Assembly (NCBI GenBank): GCA_022567365.1
Contig: JADFHG010000138.1
Span: 1-8,382 of the forward strand
DNA from: Planctomycetota bacterium
Lineage (GTDB): Bacteria; Planctomycetota; Phycisphaerae; UBA1845
Length of the DNA stretch: 8,382 nucleotides
Direction of reading: 5' to 3'
Shown here one piece after another: positions 1-6,293 of the stretch (position 1 is the stretch's first letter; every line of letters starts with the position of its first letter). A model generated the notes under the pieces. The model was not told where the DNA came from. It made no database searches and saw nothing but the letters and a program-made list of their open reading frames with translations. Position numbers and translations under genes: made by a program.

Positions 1-2610
1 GCCGGACGAGAATTCGCCGGGCAAGGTACGACCTGTCTCGACGACCCGTGCGAATCCGGCGTCGGAGCTTGCTGCAACAGCGGTTCCTGCGACGACGTCT
101 CACCAGAGGAGTGTGCCGCCGACGGCGGCGAGTGGCTCGGCGCCGGCACGAACTGCGCGGGCGGGCTATGTGCGCCCGGGGCATGCTGCCTGCCCGGTGC
201 GTGCGAGGACACCGTTCAATTCGAATGCGACGATCTCGAAGGGACGTTCGTCGCGGGCACCGATTGCGCCATCGGCTCATGCGACGTGGTGGAATCTTGC
301 CCCGCCGATTCGTTGTTTGCCCAAACGCCGGACGATGCGTTTGCGTTTACGGCATTCCTTTCGGAGAACGCGGCGGGTTTTCAAAGATGGGACCGTTTCG
401 TCGATGTGCCGGGCGCGATCGAGGCCGTTCGTTGGTTCGGATTCGACCTGATCTTCAGCGGGGGCGATTTCGACGAATGCGAGGATTTTCTAAACCAGTT
501 CCAAATCGATTTTCACGAAGACGACGGCGGCATGCCGGGCCGCGTCGTTTGCTCGTACTTCGAGGTCGCCGAGAACACGCCGACGTCGGGCGACTTCCAG
601 GGCTTTGTGCTCAACGAATACAACCTGACGCTGCCGACGGCGTGCGCCCTCACGCATGGGTGGATATCGATCGTCGGTGACGGGCTCGTGCAGTGCTGGT
701 TTTACTGGATGAGTTCGAGCGACGGCGACGGGACGTCGATCTGCGACAACTGTGTCAATCCGAACGAAGTCAGCGATCTATCGTTTTGTTTGACGGGCGA
801 GGCCGGAGGTGTTTTCGGCGCTTGCTGTGACGAGGCGACCGGCATGTGCACGGACGGCGTCGAGATTTCGGACTGCACCGCGCTGGACGAGCGGTTTGTG
901 GTCGATGCGACGTGCGAGTCGATCGATCCACCGTGTGATCCGATCACCGGTGCGTGCTGTTTCGGCGACGGGGCCTGTTCGGTCATCGGGGAGATCTCCT
1001 GCGCGGACCAGGGCGGAAACTGGCTGGGCGGCGCATCCGTTTGCGACGATTGCCCGCCTATCGGCGCGTGTTGTCAGGGTAATGCCTGCACACTCCTCAC
1101 CGAGCCCGACTGCGCAAGCGAGATTCTCGATTGGCTGGGTCCCGGCACGACGTGCGAAGAGTGTCCCGAGGTTCCGGTTTGTCCCGGCGACTCGCTCTTC
1201 GGGCAGTCCCCCGACAGCCCAAAGGGCGACATCACCGCGGGCACGTCCGAGGAAACGGCCGGTTTCAAGCGGTTTGACGACTTCATGGATGTCGGCGGCG
1301 CGATCGAAACCCTCACGTGGTGGGGGCTCGATCTCGACCATATCGAGGGCACGAACAACTTCGAGGAGTGCGTCGAGTCCGACCCGACGTTCGAGATCAC
1401 ATTTCACGTGGATGCCGCCGGCGTTCCGGGCGATACCGTCTGCTCGTATATCCTGACCTCGACGTACACGCCGACCGGCGTTTTGTATGAGGGCGCCGAA
1501 CTCAACGAGTATTCCGTCGAGCTGGACCCGCCGTGCGTCGTGCCAACCGGGTGGGTATCGATCGTCGGACAAGGCGATCCGGACTGCTGGTTCCTGTGGA
1601 TGAGCGCGGGTCCGGGTGCGTCATACTGCCAGGGTTGTGCGGGCGCGTTCCAATCCTTCAACTTGGCCATCTGCATGGACGGCACCGAGGGCGGCGTGTT
1701 CGGCGCCTGCTGCGACGACGTCGCCGCCACGTGCGACGACCAGATCGAGATCACGGCCTGCCTCGATCCGGCGCTCAGGTTCGAGGCGGATCAATTCTGC
1801 GAGGATATCGATCCGCCGTGCGGCGTGATCATCGGCGCCTGCTGCCGGCCAGACAGCGTGTGCGACTCGACCGAGCAGGATGAATGCGACGCACAGGGGG
1901 GCAGTTGGCTCGGCGCCGACACGTCCTGCGTCCAGTGTCCATGCGTCTTGTCGTGCGAATCGACCGGGAGCGATGAGGGCGAGCCGCCCTGCAAGCCCGG
2001 ATATCTCGACCTGTTTAACGGCGGCTGCGATGCGCTGATTCCGTTTTTCTCACCGATCGAATTCTGTAAACCGATCTGCGGAGAAAGCGGCGTGTTCGAG
2101 TTTGGCGACGACTTCATTCCCGACGAGGATTGGTACGAAGTTTTCGTGAAGGAAACGACCGAACTGACCTGGACGGTCGAGGCCGAGTTTTCCGTCGGCG
2201 TATGGATCATCGACGGAAACGGCGGATGCGCGTCGGCCGCGGTCCTCGATAGCCTCGGCTCGGACGAATGCGATTCCGTATCGGTATCGGCGGTGGTCGA
2301 CCCGGGCTTGTATTGGCTCGTCGTGAGCCCGATGGCCACCGGCGACCTGGAGCAATGTGGTGCGCGTTACGTCGCCACGTTGACGCGACCGGCGATGTGT
2401 TTTGGTGATTTCGACGGCGACGGCGCCATCAAGCTCGCCGATTACGCGGTACTCGCCGAATGCATGGCCGGGCCAAACGCCCTGCCCGCGCCGGCGCCGC
2501 CGATCACGTCGGAGGATTGCCTGGCTACGTTCGATCTGGACTTCGACGACGACGTCGACCTCGCGGACTTCGGACGCTTCGCCGGGATCTTTGAGGGCAC
2601 ACCGCCATAG
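1..2610 (+). CDS. Secreted cysteine-rich GACC-repeat protein with C-terminal dockerin-type domain (5' partial)
   Basis: The frame is open from base 1 to a TAG stop at 2608-2610, giving 869 visible residues. The ATG at 286 is internal, because the repeat pattern continues upstream of it without a stop, so the true start and signal peptide lie outside the window. Reading from codon 1: tail of a cysteine repeat (1-17); GACC repeats starting at 22 and 60; a ~173-aa module (100-272) beginning CPADSLFAQ; GACC repeats at 273, 317 and 355; a second copy of the module (394-567) beginning CPGDSLFGQ; GACC repeats at 568 and 612; a beta-rich PPC-like module (about 655-798) with EGEPPC, NGGC, FSPI, DEDWYEV and YWLVVSP; and two EF-hand loops, DFDGDGAIKLAD (803) and DLDFDDDVDLAD (845), forming a dockerin-type end. 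From known planctomycete proteins this is most likely an exported or surface protein. Its function is unknown. Abundant cysteines suggest disulfides outside the cytoplasm. I see no catalytic motif. Confidence 0.9.
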   Translation, partial: AGREFAGQGTTCLDDPCESGVGACCNSGSCDDVSPEECAADGGEWLGAGTNCAGGLCAPGACCLPGACEDTVQFECDDLEGTFVAGTDCAIGSCDVVESCPADSLFAQTPDDAFAFTAFLSENAAGFQRWDRFVDVPGAIEAVRWFGFDLIFSGGDFDECEDFLNQFQIDFHEDDGGMPGRVVCSYFEVAENTPTSGDFQGFVLNEYNLTLPTACALTHGWISIVGDGLVQCWFYWMSSSDGDGTSICDNCVNPNEVSDLSFCLTGEAGGVFGACCDEATGMCTDGVEISDCTALDERFVVDATCESIDPPCDPITGACCFGDGACSVIGEISCADQGGNWLGGASVCDDCPPIGACCQGNACTLLTEPDCASEILDWLGPGTTCEECPEVPVCPGDSLFGQSPDSPKGDITAGTSEETAGFKRFDDFMDVGGAIETLTWWGLDLDHIEGTNNFEECVESDPTFEITFHVDAAGVPGDTVCSYILTSTYTPTGVLYEGAELNEYSVELDPPCVVPTGWVSIVGQGDPDCWFLWMSAGPGASYCQGCAGAFQSFNLAICMDGTEGGVFGACCDDVAATCDDQIEITACLDPALRFEADQFCEDIDPPCGVIIGACCRPDSVCDSTEQDECDAQGGSWLGADTSCVQCPCVLSCESTGSDEGEPPCKPGYLDLFNGGCDALIPFFSPIEFCKPICGESGVFEFGDDFIPDEDWYEVFVKETTELTWTVEAEFSVGVWIIDGNGGCASAAVLDSLGSDECDSVSVSAVVDPGLYWLVVSPMATGDLEQCGARYVATLTRPAMCFGDFDGDGAIKLADYAVLAECMAGPNALPAPAPPITSEDCLATFDLDFDDDVDLADFGRFAGIFEGTPP
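64..297 (+). repeat. GACC cysteine repeats, cluster 1 (two copies)
   Basis: Copies begin at residues 22 and 60. The pattern is GACC, a cysteine about five residues on, a second about eight further, then G-(W/F)-(L/V)-(G/A)-GT-C. In the first copy the landmarks are GACCNSGSC, CAADGGEWLGAGTNC. Copy spacing is 38 residues. Confidence 0.75.
298..816 (+). repeat. Module A, copy 1, of the large repeat protein
   Basis: Residues 100-272 of the partial protein. Shared landmarks with copy 2 are the opening CP-DSLF-Q, AGF-R-D-F-DV-GAIE, a W-G-DL segment, F-I-FH-D--G-PG--VCSY, an LNEY segment, GW-SIVG-G---CWF-WMS, and a closing GGVFGACC. The module looks like an all-beta extracellular domain with conserved cysteines. 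I do not recognise a named family with certainty. Confidence 0.75.
817..1179 (+). repeat. GACC cysteine repeats, cluster 2 (three copies)
   Basis: Copies begin at residues 273, 317 and 355. The first copy, directly after module A, is the long 44-residue form with an RF-D--CE-IDPPC signature. The next is the 38-residue form with QGGNWLGG, and the last has LGPGTTC. This cluster has one more copy than the cluster after the second module A. Confidence 0.75.
1180..1701 (+). repeat. Module A, copy 2, of the large repeat protein
   Basis: Residues 394-567 of the partial protein, 294 codons (882 bp) after copy 1. Order and landmarks match copy 1: CPGDSLFGQ, TAGFKRFDDF, GVPGDTVCSY, AELNEYSVEL, GWVSIVGQG, DCWFLWMS, GGVFGACC. 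Copy 2 is one residue longer. The DNA has diverged clearly between copies, so this is an old duplication or a general domain family rather than a recent tandem copy. Confidence 0.75.
1702..1947 (+). repeat. GACC cysteine repeats, cluster 3 (two copies)
   Basis: Copies begin at residues 568 and 612. The first is again the 44-residue form with RF-AD-FCEDIDPPC. The second is the short form with QGGSWLGADTSC. The order long form then short form repeats cluster 2, which supports duplication of module A together with its trailing GACC copies. Confidence 0.75.
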
Positions 2611-2648
2611 CAGCCCGTTGAAGAAGTGCTGTCCACCCGAGCACGTAG

Positions 2649-2670
2649 CGGCCACCCCCCGTGGCGGCCG
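2649..2670 (+). repeat. Hairpin H1 of the MITE-like element
   Basis: Arms cggccacc and ggcggccg around a ccccgt loop. Seven of eight positions pair; the sixth is an A-C mismatch. It shares a gtag...tggaa flank with H2. Confidence 0.6.
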
Positions 2671-2682
2671 TGGAAGATGTAG

Positions 2683-2704
2683 CGTCCACCCCCCGCGGTG
2701 GACG
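2683..2704 (+). repeat. Hairpin H2 of the MITE-like element
   Basis: Arms cgtccacc and ggtggacg around a ccccgc loop, perfect 8-bp stem. Direct repeat of H1 at a 34-bp distance, including the flanks gtag and tggaa. Confidence 0.65.
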
Positions 2705-2733
2705 TGGAAACTCGGGTGCGTTTCGCATCCGGA

Positions 2734-2755
2734 CGTCCGCCACGGGGGGCGGACG
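2734..2755 (-). repeat. Hairpin H3 of the MITE-like element, inverted orientation
   Basis: On the minus strand this reads cgtccgcc, loop ccccgt, ggcggacg, a perfect 8-bp stem with the same loop as H1. It differs from H2 by a paired change in the stem (A-T in H2, G-C here). Confidence 0.65.
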
Positions 2756-2837
2756 CTTGCGCCGACTTCTTCAACAGGCTGTTAGACGGGTGACCATCGC
2801 CTTTGTGAAGTCGCAAGTCCCGGCTGCGATAATGTAG

Positions 2838-2857
2838 CACACCCGCCCTCGGGTGTG
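2838..2857 (-). terminator. Hairpin downstream of holB
   Basis: cacacccg and cgggtgtg form a perfect 8-bp stem with a 4-base ccct loop, ten bases beyond the holB stop. No T run follows on either strand, so intrinsic termination is plausible but unproven. Because it is palindromic and lies between convergent genes, it could act on both. Confidence 0.45.
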
Positions 2858-2867
2858 ATCCCACGCC

Positions 2868-4019
2868 TCATCGCGATACCGCGCCAGCCTCGATGCCCAA
2901 TCGGGCGAGGTCGTTGAGCAGCGTCTCCACACAGAGCTGGACGTTCACGTTGCGATCAAGATGGTGACCCGCTTTGGCGATTCGGTTGACCGCCTCCGCC
3001 GCGGCCTCCGCGCCGATGGTCCCGGCGGATTTCGCGACGGCTTCGGCGTGCAGGGTGTTGACGATCGTTGTGCATCCGGACGCGCGGCGAAGAACGTCGG
3101 CATACCACGTCGCCGCGAGTCGAAACACGGTCTTGATGCCGCGTCGTGTCACGTCGGTGTCGGACATGTCCGGATCATGCTCCTTGTAGACGTCGCTGAC
3201 GGCCTTGGCGGAATCCGTCCAAACCGTGAGCGTCGCGCCGCTGCGATCTTGCGGCAATAGCGACAGCCCCGCGACGATCGTCTGATTGATCTCGAAGAGG
3301 CCCTGTTCGGCGGATTCGAGCGCCAAACCGAGACTGCCTTCGCTCGCAGCGGCATACCACGCCCGCTGATCGGTGGACACATCCGGCGCCAAGTCGGCGA
3401 GCCGCGACGCCACAAACGCGGTCGGCAACGAATCGAACCTGAGCGACTGACAGCGCGACCGCGTCGTCTCGAGAAGCCGATCGATCGCCGATACGAGCAG
3501 AATCAAGTACGTCGGACCCGGCGGCTCCTCCAGCGTCTTGAGCAGCGCGTTCTGTGCCTGCGGTGTGATGCGATCGGCCTCGCGAATGATGAAGACCTTC
3601 GCTCGACCGTGCGCGCTCTTCAGCCCAACCGGATCGATGACGAAGTGTCGTATGACGTCCACGCCCATCTCTAGGGCCTTGCGCTTCCGCACCTCCGGTT
3701 CCGGGTGGTCGCGGTTGAGGTATCGATGCACGATGTGCAAATCACCGTGGGAATCTCCGCGCACGCCCAGGCAGTCCGCACAACTGCCGCAACCCACGCG
3801 GGCCTTCGCGAGCCCGACCGCCTCGGCCTCCGCTGCGGACAGCGACACGTCACAAGCGCTGCCGCACAAGAGAACCTCGGCGACGCCTCGCGCGAACGTC
3901 TCCTTGCCCACGCCGTCGGGACCGTGAAAGATGTAGGCGTGCGACATGCGGCCGGACGACAGCGTTCTCTGAAAGAGCCGCTGCGCGGTGGGTTGATGCT
4001 TGACGTCAGTGAGCGACAC
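2868..4019 (-). CDS. holB: DNA polymerase III subunit delta prime
   Basis: This is the clamp-loader subunit that, with the gamma/tau and delta subunits, opens the sliding clamp at the replication fork. From the chosen GTG at 4019 the protein has 383 aa. Visible motifs: Walker A GPDGVGKE (33-40); zinc site C52, C77, C80, C83 (CGSCADC); Walker-B-like KVFIIREAD (141-149); ADRITPQAQNALLKTLEEPP (148-167); and RSRC (187-190), the SRC arginine-finger motif of this family. The GTG gives the usual VSLTDVKHQPTAQRLF opening, has GGAG ten bases upstream, and overlaps the tmk stop by 14 bp. An ATG at 4073 would add 18 non-conserved residues. The segment between the first zinc cysteine and CGSC is longer than in E. 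coli delta prime. The motifs make the identity firm. The start is less certain. Confidence 0.9.
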   Translation of the reverse strand: MSLTDVKHQPTAQRLFQRTLSSGRMSHAYIFHGPDGVGKETFARGVAEVLLCGSACDVSLSAAEAEAVGLAKARVGCGSCADCLGVRGDSHGDLHIVHRYLNRDHPEPEVRKRKALEMGVDVIRHFVIDPVGLKSAHGRAKVFIIREADRITPQAQNALLKTLEEPPGPTYLILLVSAIDRLLETTRSRCQSLRFDSLPTAFVASRLADLAPDVSTDQRAWYAAASEGSLGLALESAEQGLFEINQTIVAGLSLLPQDRSGATLTVWTDSAKAVSDVYKEHDPDMSDTDVTRRGIKTVFRLAATWYADVLRRASGCTTIVNTLHAEAVAKSAGTIGAEAAAEAVNRIAKAGHHLDRNVNVQLCVETLLNDLARLGIEAGAVSR

Positions 4020-4731
4020 GGGCCATACACTCCAGGGCGCGCTGATGGACGACGTCGGGCGCGCCGGTGCCATCGACCGTCACTACTTCCGTTGGATAGA
4101 CCGCCCCGACCTCGAGGAAAAGCCGGCGAACCTTGCGGTGAAACTCGATCGAACGTGCCTCCATCGCGTCCGGCAGCGCGTCTTCGAACAACGTCGCACC
4201 GGTGTCGGACTTTGCCCGATTCTTGCCCGCGTGCGCCGCGGTACGGCCGATGCGCTTGAAACCGGTCTCCACGTCGACGTCGAAGAGCACGGTAAGGTGA
4301 GGCCAAGAGTCACCGATCGCGAACCGCGCGAGTTCGATCACCCGCTCGACGTTGTATCCCGCCGCGCCCTGATAAGCGCATGTCGACGTCACGAACCGAT
4401 CGCAAAGGACGATTCGCCCCGCGTTGAGCGCCGGTCGGACGACCTCGGCGACGAGCTGCGCCCGCGACGCCATAAACAGTAGCGTTTCGCAATTGACGTC
4501 CATCTTGCCAAGGTCGAAATCGAGCAATACGCTGCGAATCCGATCGCCGATTTCCGTGCCCCCGGGGTCGCGGCACGAGACGACCTCGCCGCCGCCCGAG
4601 GTCAGGTAATCGGCCATCATCCGCCGCTGCGTCGATTTGCCCGAACCATCCGGCCCGTCAAAGACGATAAACCGGCCGCGTAGGTTCGCGGCAAGTGTGC
4701 GTGCGTCATTGGGCGTGTCAGGCATTGGCAT
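4006..4731 (-). CDS. tmk: Thymidylate kinase (dTMP kinase)
   Basis: It phosphorylates dTMP to dTDP with ATP in the cytoplasm, supplying dTTP for replication. From ATG at 4731 it has 241 aa. Motifs: P-loop GPDGSGKST (26-34), RDPGGTEIGDRIR (54-66), FMASRAQL (86-93), and DRF-TSTCAYQG (111-122), the DR(Y/F) and dTMP-binding region. The C-terminal third contains the LID region with R/K residues around 155-175. An in-frame TTG at 4737 and an ATG at 4725 are alternative starts; none has a clear Shine-Dalgarno sequence. The N-terminus is about 15 residues longer than typical. The tmk-holB overlap indicates translational coupling of dTTP supply and the clamp loader, a gene order known from many bacteria. 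Confidence 0.93.
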   Translation of the reverse strand: MPMPDTPNDARTLAANLRGRFIVFDGPDGSGKSTQRRMMADYLTSGGGEVVSCRDPGGTEIGDRIRSVLLDFDLGKMDVNCETLLFMASRAQLVAEVVRPALNAGRIVLCDRFVTSTCAYQGAAGYNVERVIELARFAIGDSWPHLTVLFDVDVETGFKRIGRTAAHAGKNRAKSDTGATLFEDALPDAMEARSIEFHRKVRRLFLEVGAVYPTEVVTVDGTGAPDVVHQRALECMARVAH

Positions 4732-4880
4732 AGTCAATCAATCGCACAAACCCGAACGATAATCGAGCCGCGGGCCTGGCAACGTCGGCTTGCCGGCAGC
4801 CCGCGCGGTGCTGCAAGAACAGGATCGTCGAACGATTGTACGAGGCCGTCGACGTCGCGTGCTCCACCGCCCGATCGCAA

Positions 4881-4912
4881 CGAATCGTCTACGCGGATCG
4901 TTCAGCCAACCG
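4881..4912. repeat. Direct repeat of the lipA 3' end, downstream copy
   Basis: Bases 4884-4909 match 5058-5083 exactly (26 bp). The wider 4881-4912 differs from 5055-5086 at only two positions. The copy carries the last codons of lipA, its TAG stop and a few bases beyond, but no more of the gene upstream. Confidence 0.85.
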
Positions 4913-5025
4913 TTGGGTAGCCGATGGCCTTAGCCGTGGAGGACACGAATCGCCCGACCATTCGTGTTCCCCACCTCTGAAGAGGTGGGCCACCCATCGG
5001 GGCCACCCATCGGGACTACCCCTCG
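4911..5025. repeat. Inverted-repeat element with two internal hairpins and a tandem 13-mer
   Basis: The outer arms are GGGTAG-CCGATGG (4915-4927) and CCATCGG-ga-CTACCC (5007-5021), complementary apart from a 2-base bulge. Inside are a hairpin acacgaat/attcgtgt (4943-4967, 9-base loop), a perfect 9-bp hairpin cccacctct-ga-agaggtggg (4970-4989), and two tandem copies of ggccacccatcgg (4988-5013). The tandem gives the left arm two alternative partners. It could be a repetitive extragenic element, an insertion remnant, or a structured RNA after lipA. I cannot tell which from sequence alone. Confidence 0.6.
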
Positions 5026-5054
5026 AATCACCCGTGACAAAGCACTAGCGCAAA

Positions 5055-5086
5055 CGCATCGTCTACGCGGATCGTTCAGCCAATCG
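5055..5086. repeat. Direct repeat of the lipA 3' end, native copy
   Basis: This is the end of the intact lipA reading frame (LAERSA and stop) plus eight bases after it. It pairs with 4881-4912 at a 174-bp distance. The two copies bracket the element at 4911-5025. Confidence 0.85.
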
Positions 5087-5986
5087 GCGACGACTCTCGT
5101 CGAACACGTCCGCCGCGTTATAGCTCGATCGCACGAATGGTCCCGCCGCGACGCTGAGGAACCCGGCCTCTTTGGCATAAGCGGCCAATTCATCGAACTC
5201 GCTTGGTGCGTAGTATTTCTGCACCGGCACGTGGCCTTGGCGCGTCGGCTGAAGGTACTGCCCGATCGTGAGAACGTCGCAACCCGCGCCGCGCAAATCG
5301 TCGATCGCCGTGCGGAGTTCCGCCGTCGTTTCGCCGAGACCGACCATCAGTCCCGATTTCGTGATCAAGTCCGGCGCGATCCGCTTGACGATCCGAATCA
5401 CCTCGAGCGAGCGGTGATAGTCGCCGTGCGGTCTGATCTTCGGCGTCAGCCGTTGGACCATTTCCAGATTGTGGTTGAACAGCTCCGGACCGGCGGCGCA
5501 GACCGTCTTGATGCAGTCCGGGCGGGCGTGGAAGTCGGCCGGAAGCACTTCGACGGTCGTGCCCGGTGATCGCTCGTGAATCGTACGAACGCATCGCGCG
5601 AAATGGCCCGCGCCCTCGTCGGCCAGGTCGTCGCGGGCCACGGCGGTAATGACCACGTGGCGAAGCGAAAGCGCCGCGACGGCCTCCGCGAGTCGCTTCG
5701 GCTCGTCGCTCTCCGGCGGGTCCGGCGGAGCGGTCGTCACCGCGCAATAGTGGCAACGGCGGGTACATTTCGCACCGAGGATCATGAAGGTGGCGTGGCG
5801 CTTGGACCAGCACTCGGAGAGATTCGGGCACCGCGCCTGCTCGCAGACGGTCGCCACGCCGCTGCGGGCCACGATGCCGCGCGTACGTTTGAAATCACCC
5901 GAGGGCAGCGGCCGTTTCAGCCAGGAGGGCAGCCGCCGAAGCGATCGATCGTTGGCGCGTCGCGATGTCAGTACCGTCAGTTGCAC
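5063..5986 (-). CDS. lipA: Lipoyl synthase (radical SAM)
   Basis: It inserts two sulfurs into the octanoyl chain on lipoyl-dependent enzymes (pyruvate and 2-oxoglutarate dehydrogenases, glycine cleavage H protein), using SAM and two 4Fe-4S clusters. It has 307 aa, normal for the family. Visible: auxiliary-cluster cysteines in CEQARCPNLSECW (C48, C53, C59); radical-SAM motif CTRRCHYC (C74, C78, C81); VVITAVARDDLADEGAGHF; FNHNLEMVQRL; KSGLMVGLGET; and the C-terminal RSSY (286-289) that supplies the serine ligand. The start is GTG, chosen because AAGGA lies nine bases upstream and the N-terminal length fits. All key residues are present, so it should be active. No lipB is next to it. The last codons are duplicated downstream. 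Confidence 0.95.
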   Translation of the reverse strand: MQLTVLTSRRANDRSLRRLPSWLKRPLPSGDFKRTRGIVARSGVATVCEQARCPNLSECWSKRHATFMILGAKCTRRCHYCAVTTAPPDPPESDEPKRLAEAVAALSLRHVVITAVARDDLADEGAGHFARCVRTIHERSPGTTVEVLPADFHARPDCIKTVCAAGPELFNHNLEMVQRLTPKIRPHGDYHRSLEVIRIVKRIAPDLITKSGLMVGLGETTAELRTAIDDLRGAGCDVLTIGQYLQPTRQGHVPVQKYYAPSEFDELAAYAKEAGFLSVAAGPFVRSSYNAADVFDESRRRLAERSA

Positions 5987-5995
5987 AAGTGCGAT

Positions 5996-6000
5996 TCCTT
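5996..6000 (-). promoter_or_regulatory. Ribosome binding site of lipA
   Basis: AAGGA (within AAAAGGA) on the minus strand, nine bases before the GTG start. It decides for GTG at 5986. Confidence 0.6.
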
Positions 6001-6094
6001 TTCGATCGGGCGCGGTGTAACCGCAATGCGCCCCCGGGGTCCAAACGCCCCACCGCCCGCGTCCGTCCTGATCATTCGGAACAATCTCGAGGCC

Positions 6095-6122
6095 ATTATA
6101 GGCCGCGCCGCCGCATGGCGAA
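6095..6122 (-). promoter_or_regulatory. Candidate lipA promoter
   Basis: A perfect TATAAT lies at 6100-6095 on the minus strand. The -35 position is poor (TTCGCC at 16-bp spacing or TTTCGC at 17). A start near 6088 would give a lipA leader of about 100 bases. Confidence 0.35.
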
Positions 6123-6264
6123 AGCAGTCCGCCGTAGCTTTCACGCTGCGGGCGCCGCGGGGCAAGGATCGGATACCTGCAAGCCTCAGCCCCGCTGCTT
6201 GCCTCGGGGGTCGCGCAAAGTCGCGGAGCGCGCCACGTGCGCCAATCGAGTGCGGAGGGTCCGT

Positions 6265-6293
6265 TTGACGCCGTTCAAGAACCCGCCTACGAT
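6265..6293 (+). promoter_or_regulatory. Candidate sigma-70-type promoter of uspA
   Basis: TTGACG (6265-6270, five of six consensus), a 17-bp spacer, and TACGAT (6288-6293, four of six). Transcription would begin near 6300, about 45 bases before the ATG. The -10 lies inside a perfect palindrome. Confidence 0.45.

Larger units (their letters stand above)
2608..2784. mobile_element. MITE-like non-autonomous element with near-perfect terminal inverted repeats
   Basis: Bases 2608-2627 and the reverse complement of 2765-2784 match at 18 of 20 positions; the inner 17 (2611-2627 against 2765-2781) match at 16. The outermost bases on both sides read TA, which would fit a TA target duplication. Between the ends lie three related 22-bp hairpins and a nested 8-bp inverted pair (2634-2641 with 2711-2718). 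No coding sequence fits inside 177 bp. The left end coincides with the TAG stop of the upstream gene. Seen: repeats and hairpins. Inferred: mobility. The alternative is a large stem acting as a gene-end structure. Confidence 0.5.
4738..5062. other. lipA-tmk spacer with structured repeats, no gene
   Basis: I see no convincing coding sequence in these 325 bases. They contain a copy of the lipA 3' end (4881-4912), an inverted-repeat element (4911-5025) described separately, and a hairpin atcgt-cga-acgat at 4823-4835. Upstream of tmk, TACAAT on the minus strand (4840-4835) resembles a -10 box but has no matching -35, so I do not call a promoter. Confidence 0.6.

Noticed and set aside
48..680. 210-aa open frame rich in arginine
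   Set aside because: It lies out of frame within the repeat-protein gene; composition is that of a shifted GC-rich gene, and the other frame carries the clear repeats.
778..1572. 264-aa open frame on the minus strand
   Set aside because: Antisense to the repeat protein, with no recognisable domain; a GC-rich shadow.
2608..2867. CRISPR-like array suggested by repeated ccacccccc units
   Set aside because: Only two direct copies and one inverted, each itself a hairpin, with no regular unique spacers.
4000..4482. 160-aa open frame on the plus strand
   Set aside because: Antisense to tmk, whose catalytic motifs are intact in the other strand.
4988..5013. Tandem 13-mer as a microsatellite or replication iteron
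   Set aside because: Only two copies, and no replication initiator gene or AT-rich stretch nearby.
4964..5569. 201-aa open frame on the plus strand
   Set aside because: Runs antisense through lipA and the repeat element; no domain.
6179..6202. gcaagc/gcttgc inverted repeat as a riboswitch or attenuator
   Set aside because: A 6-bp stem in GC-rich DNA is weak evidence and it matches no known riboswitch core that I recognise.
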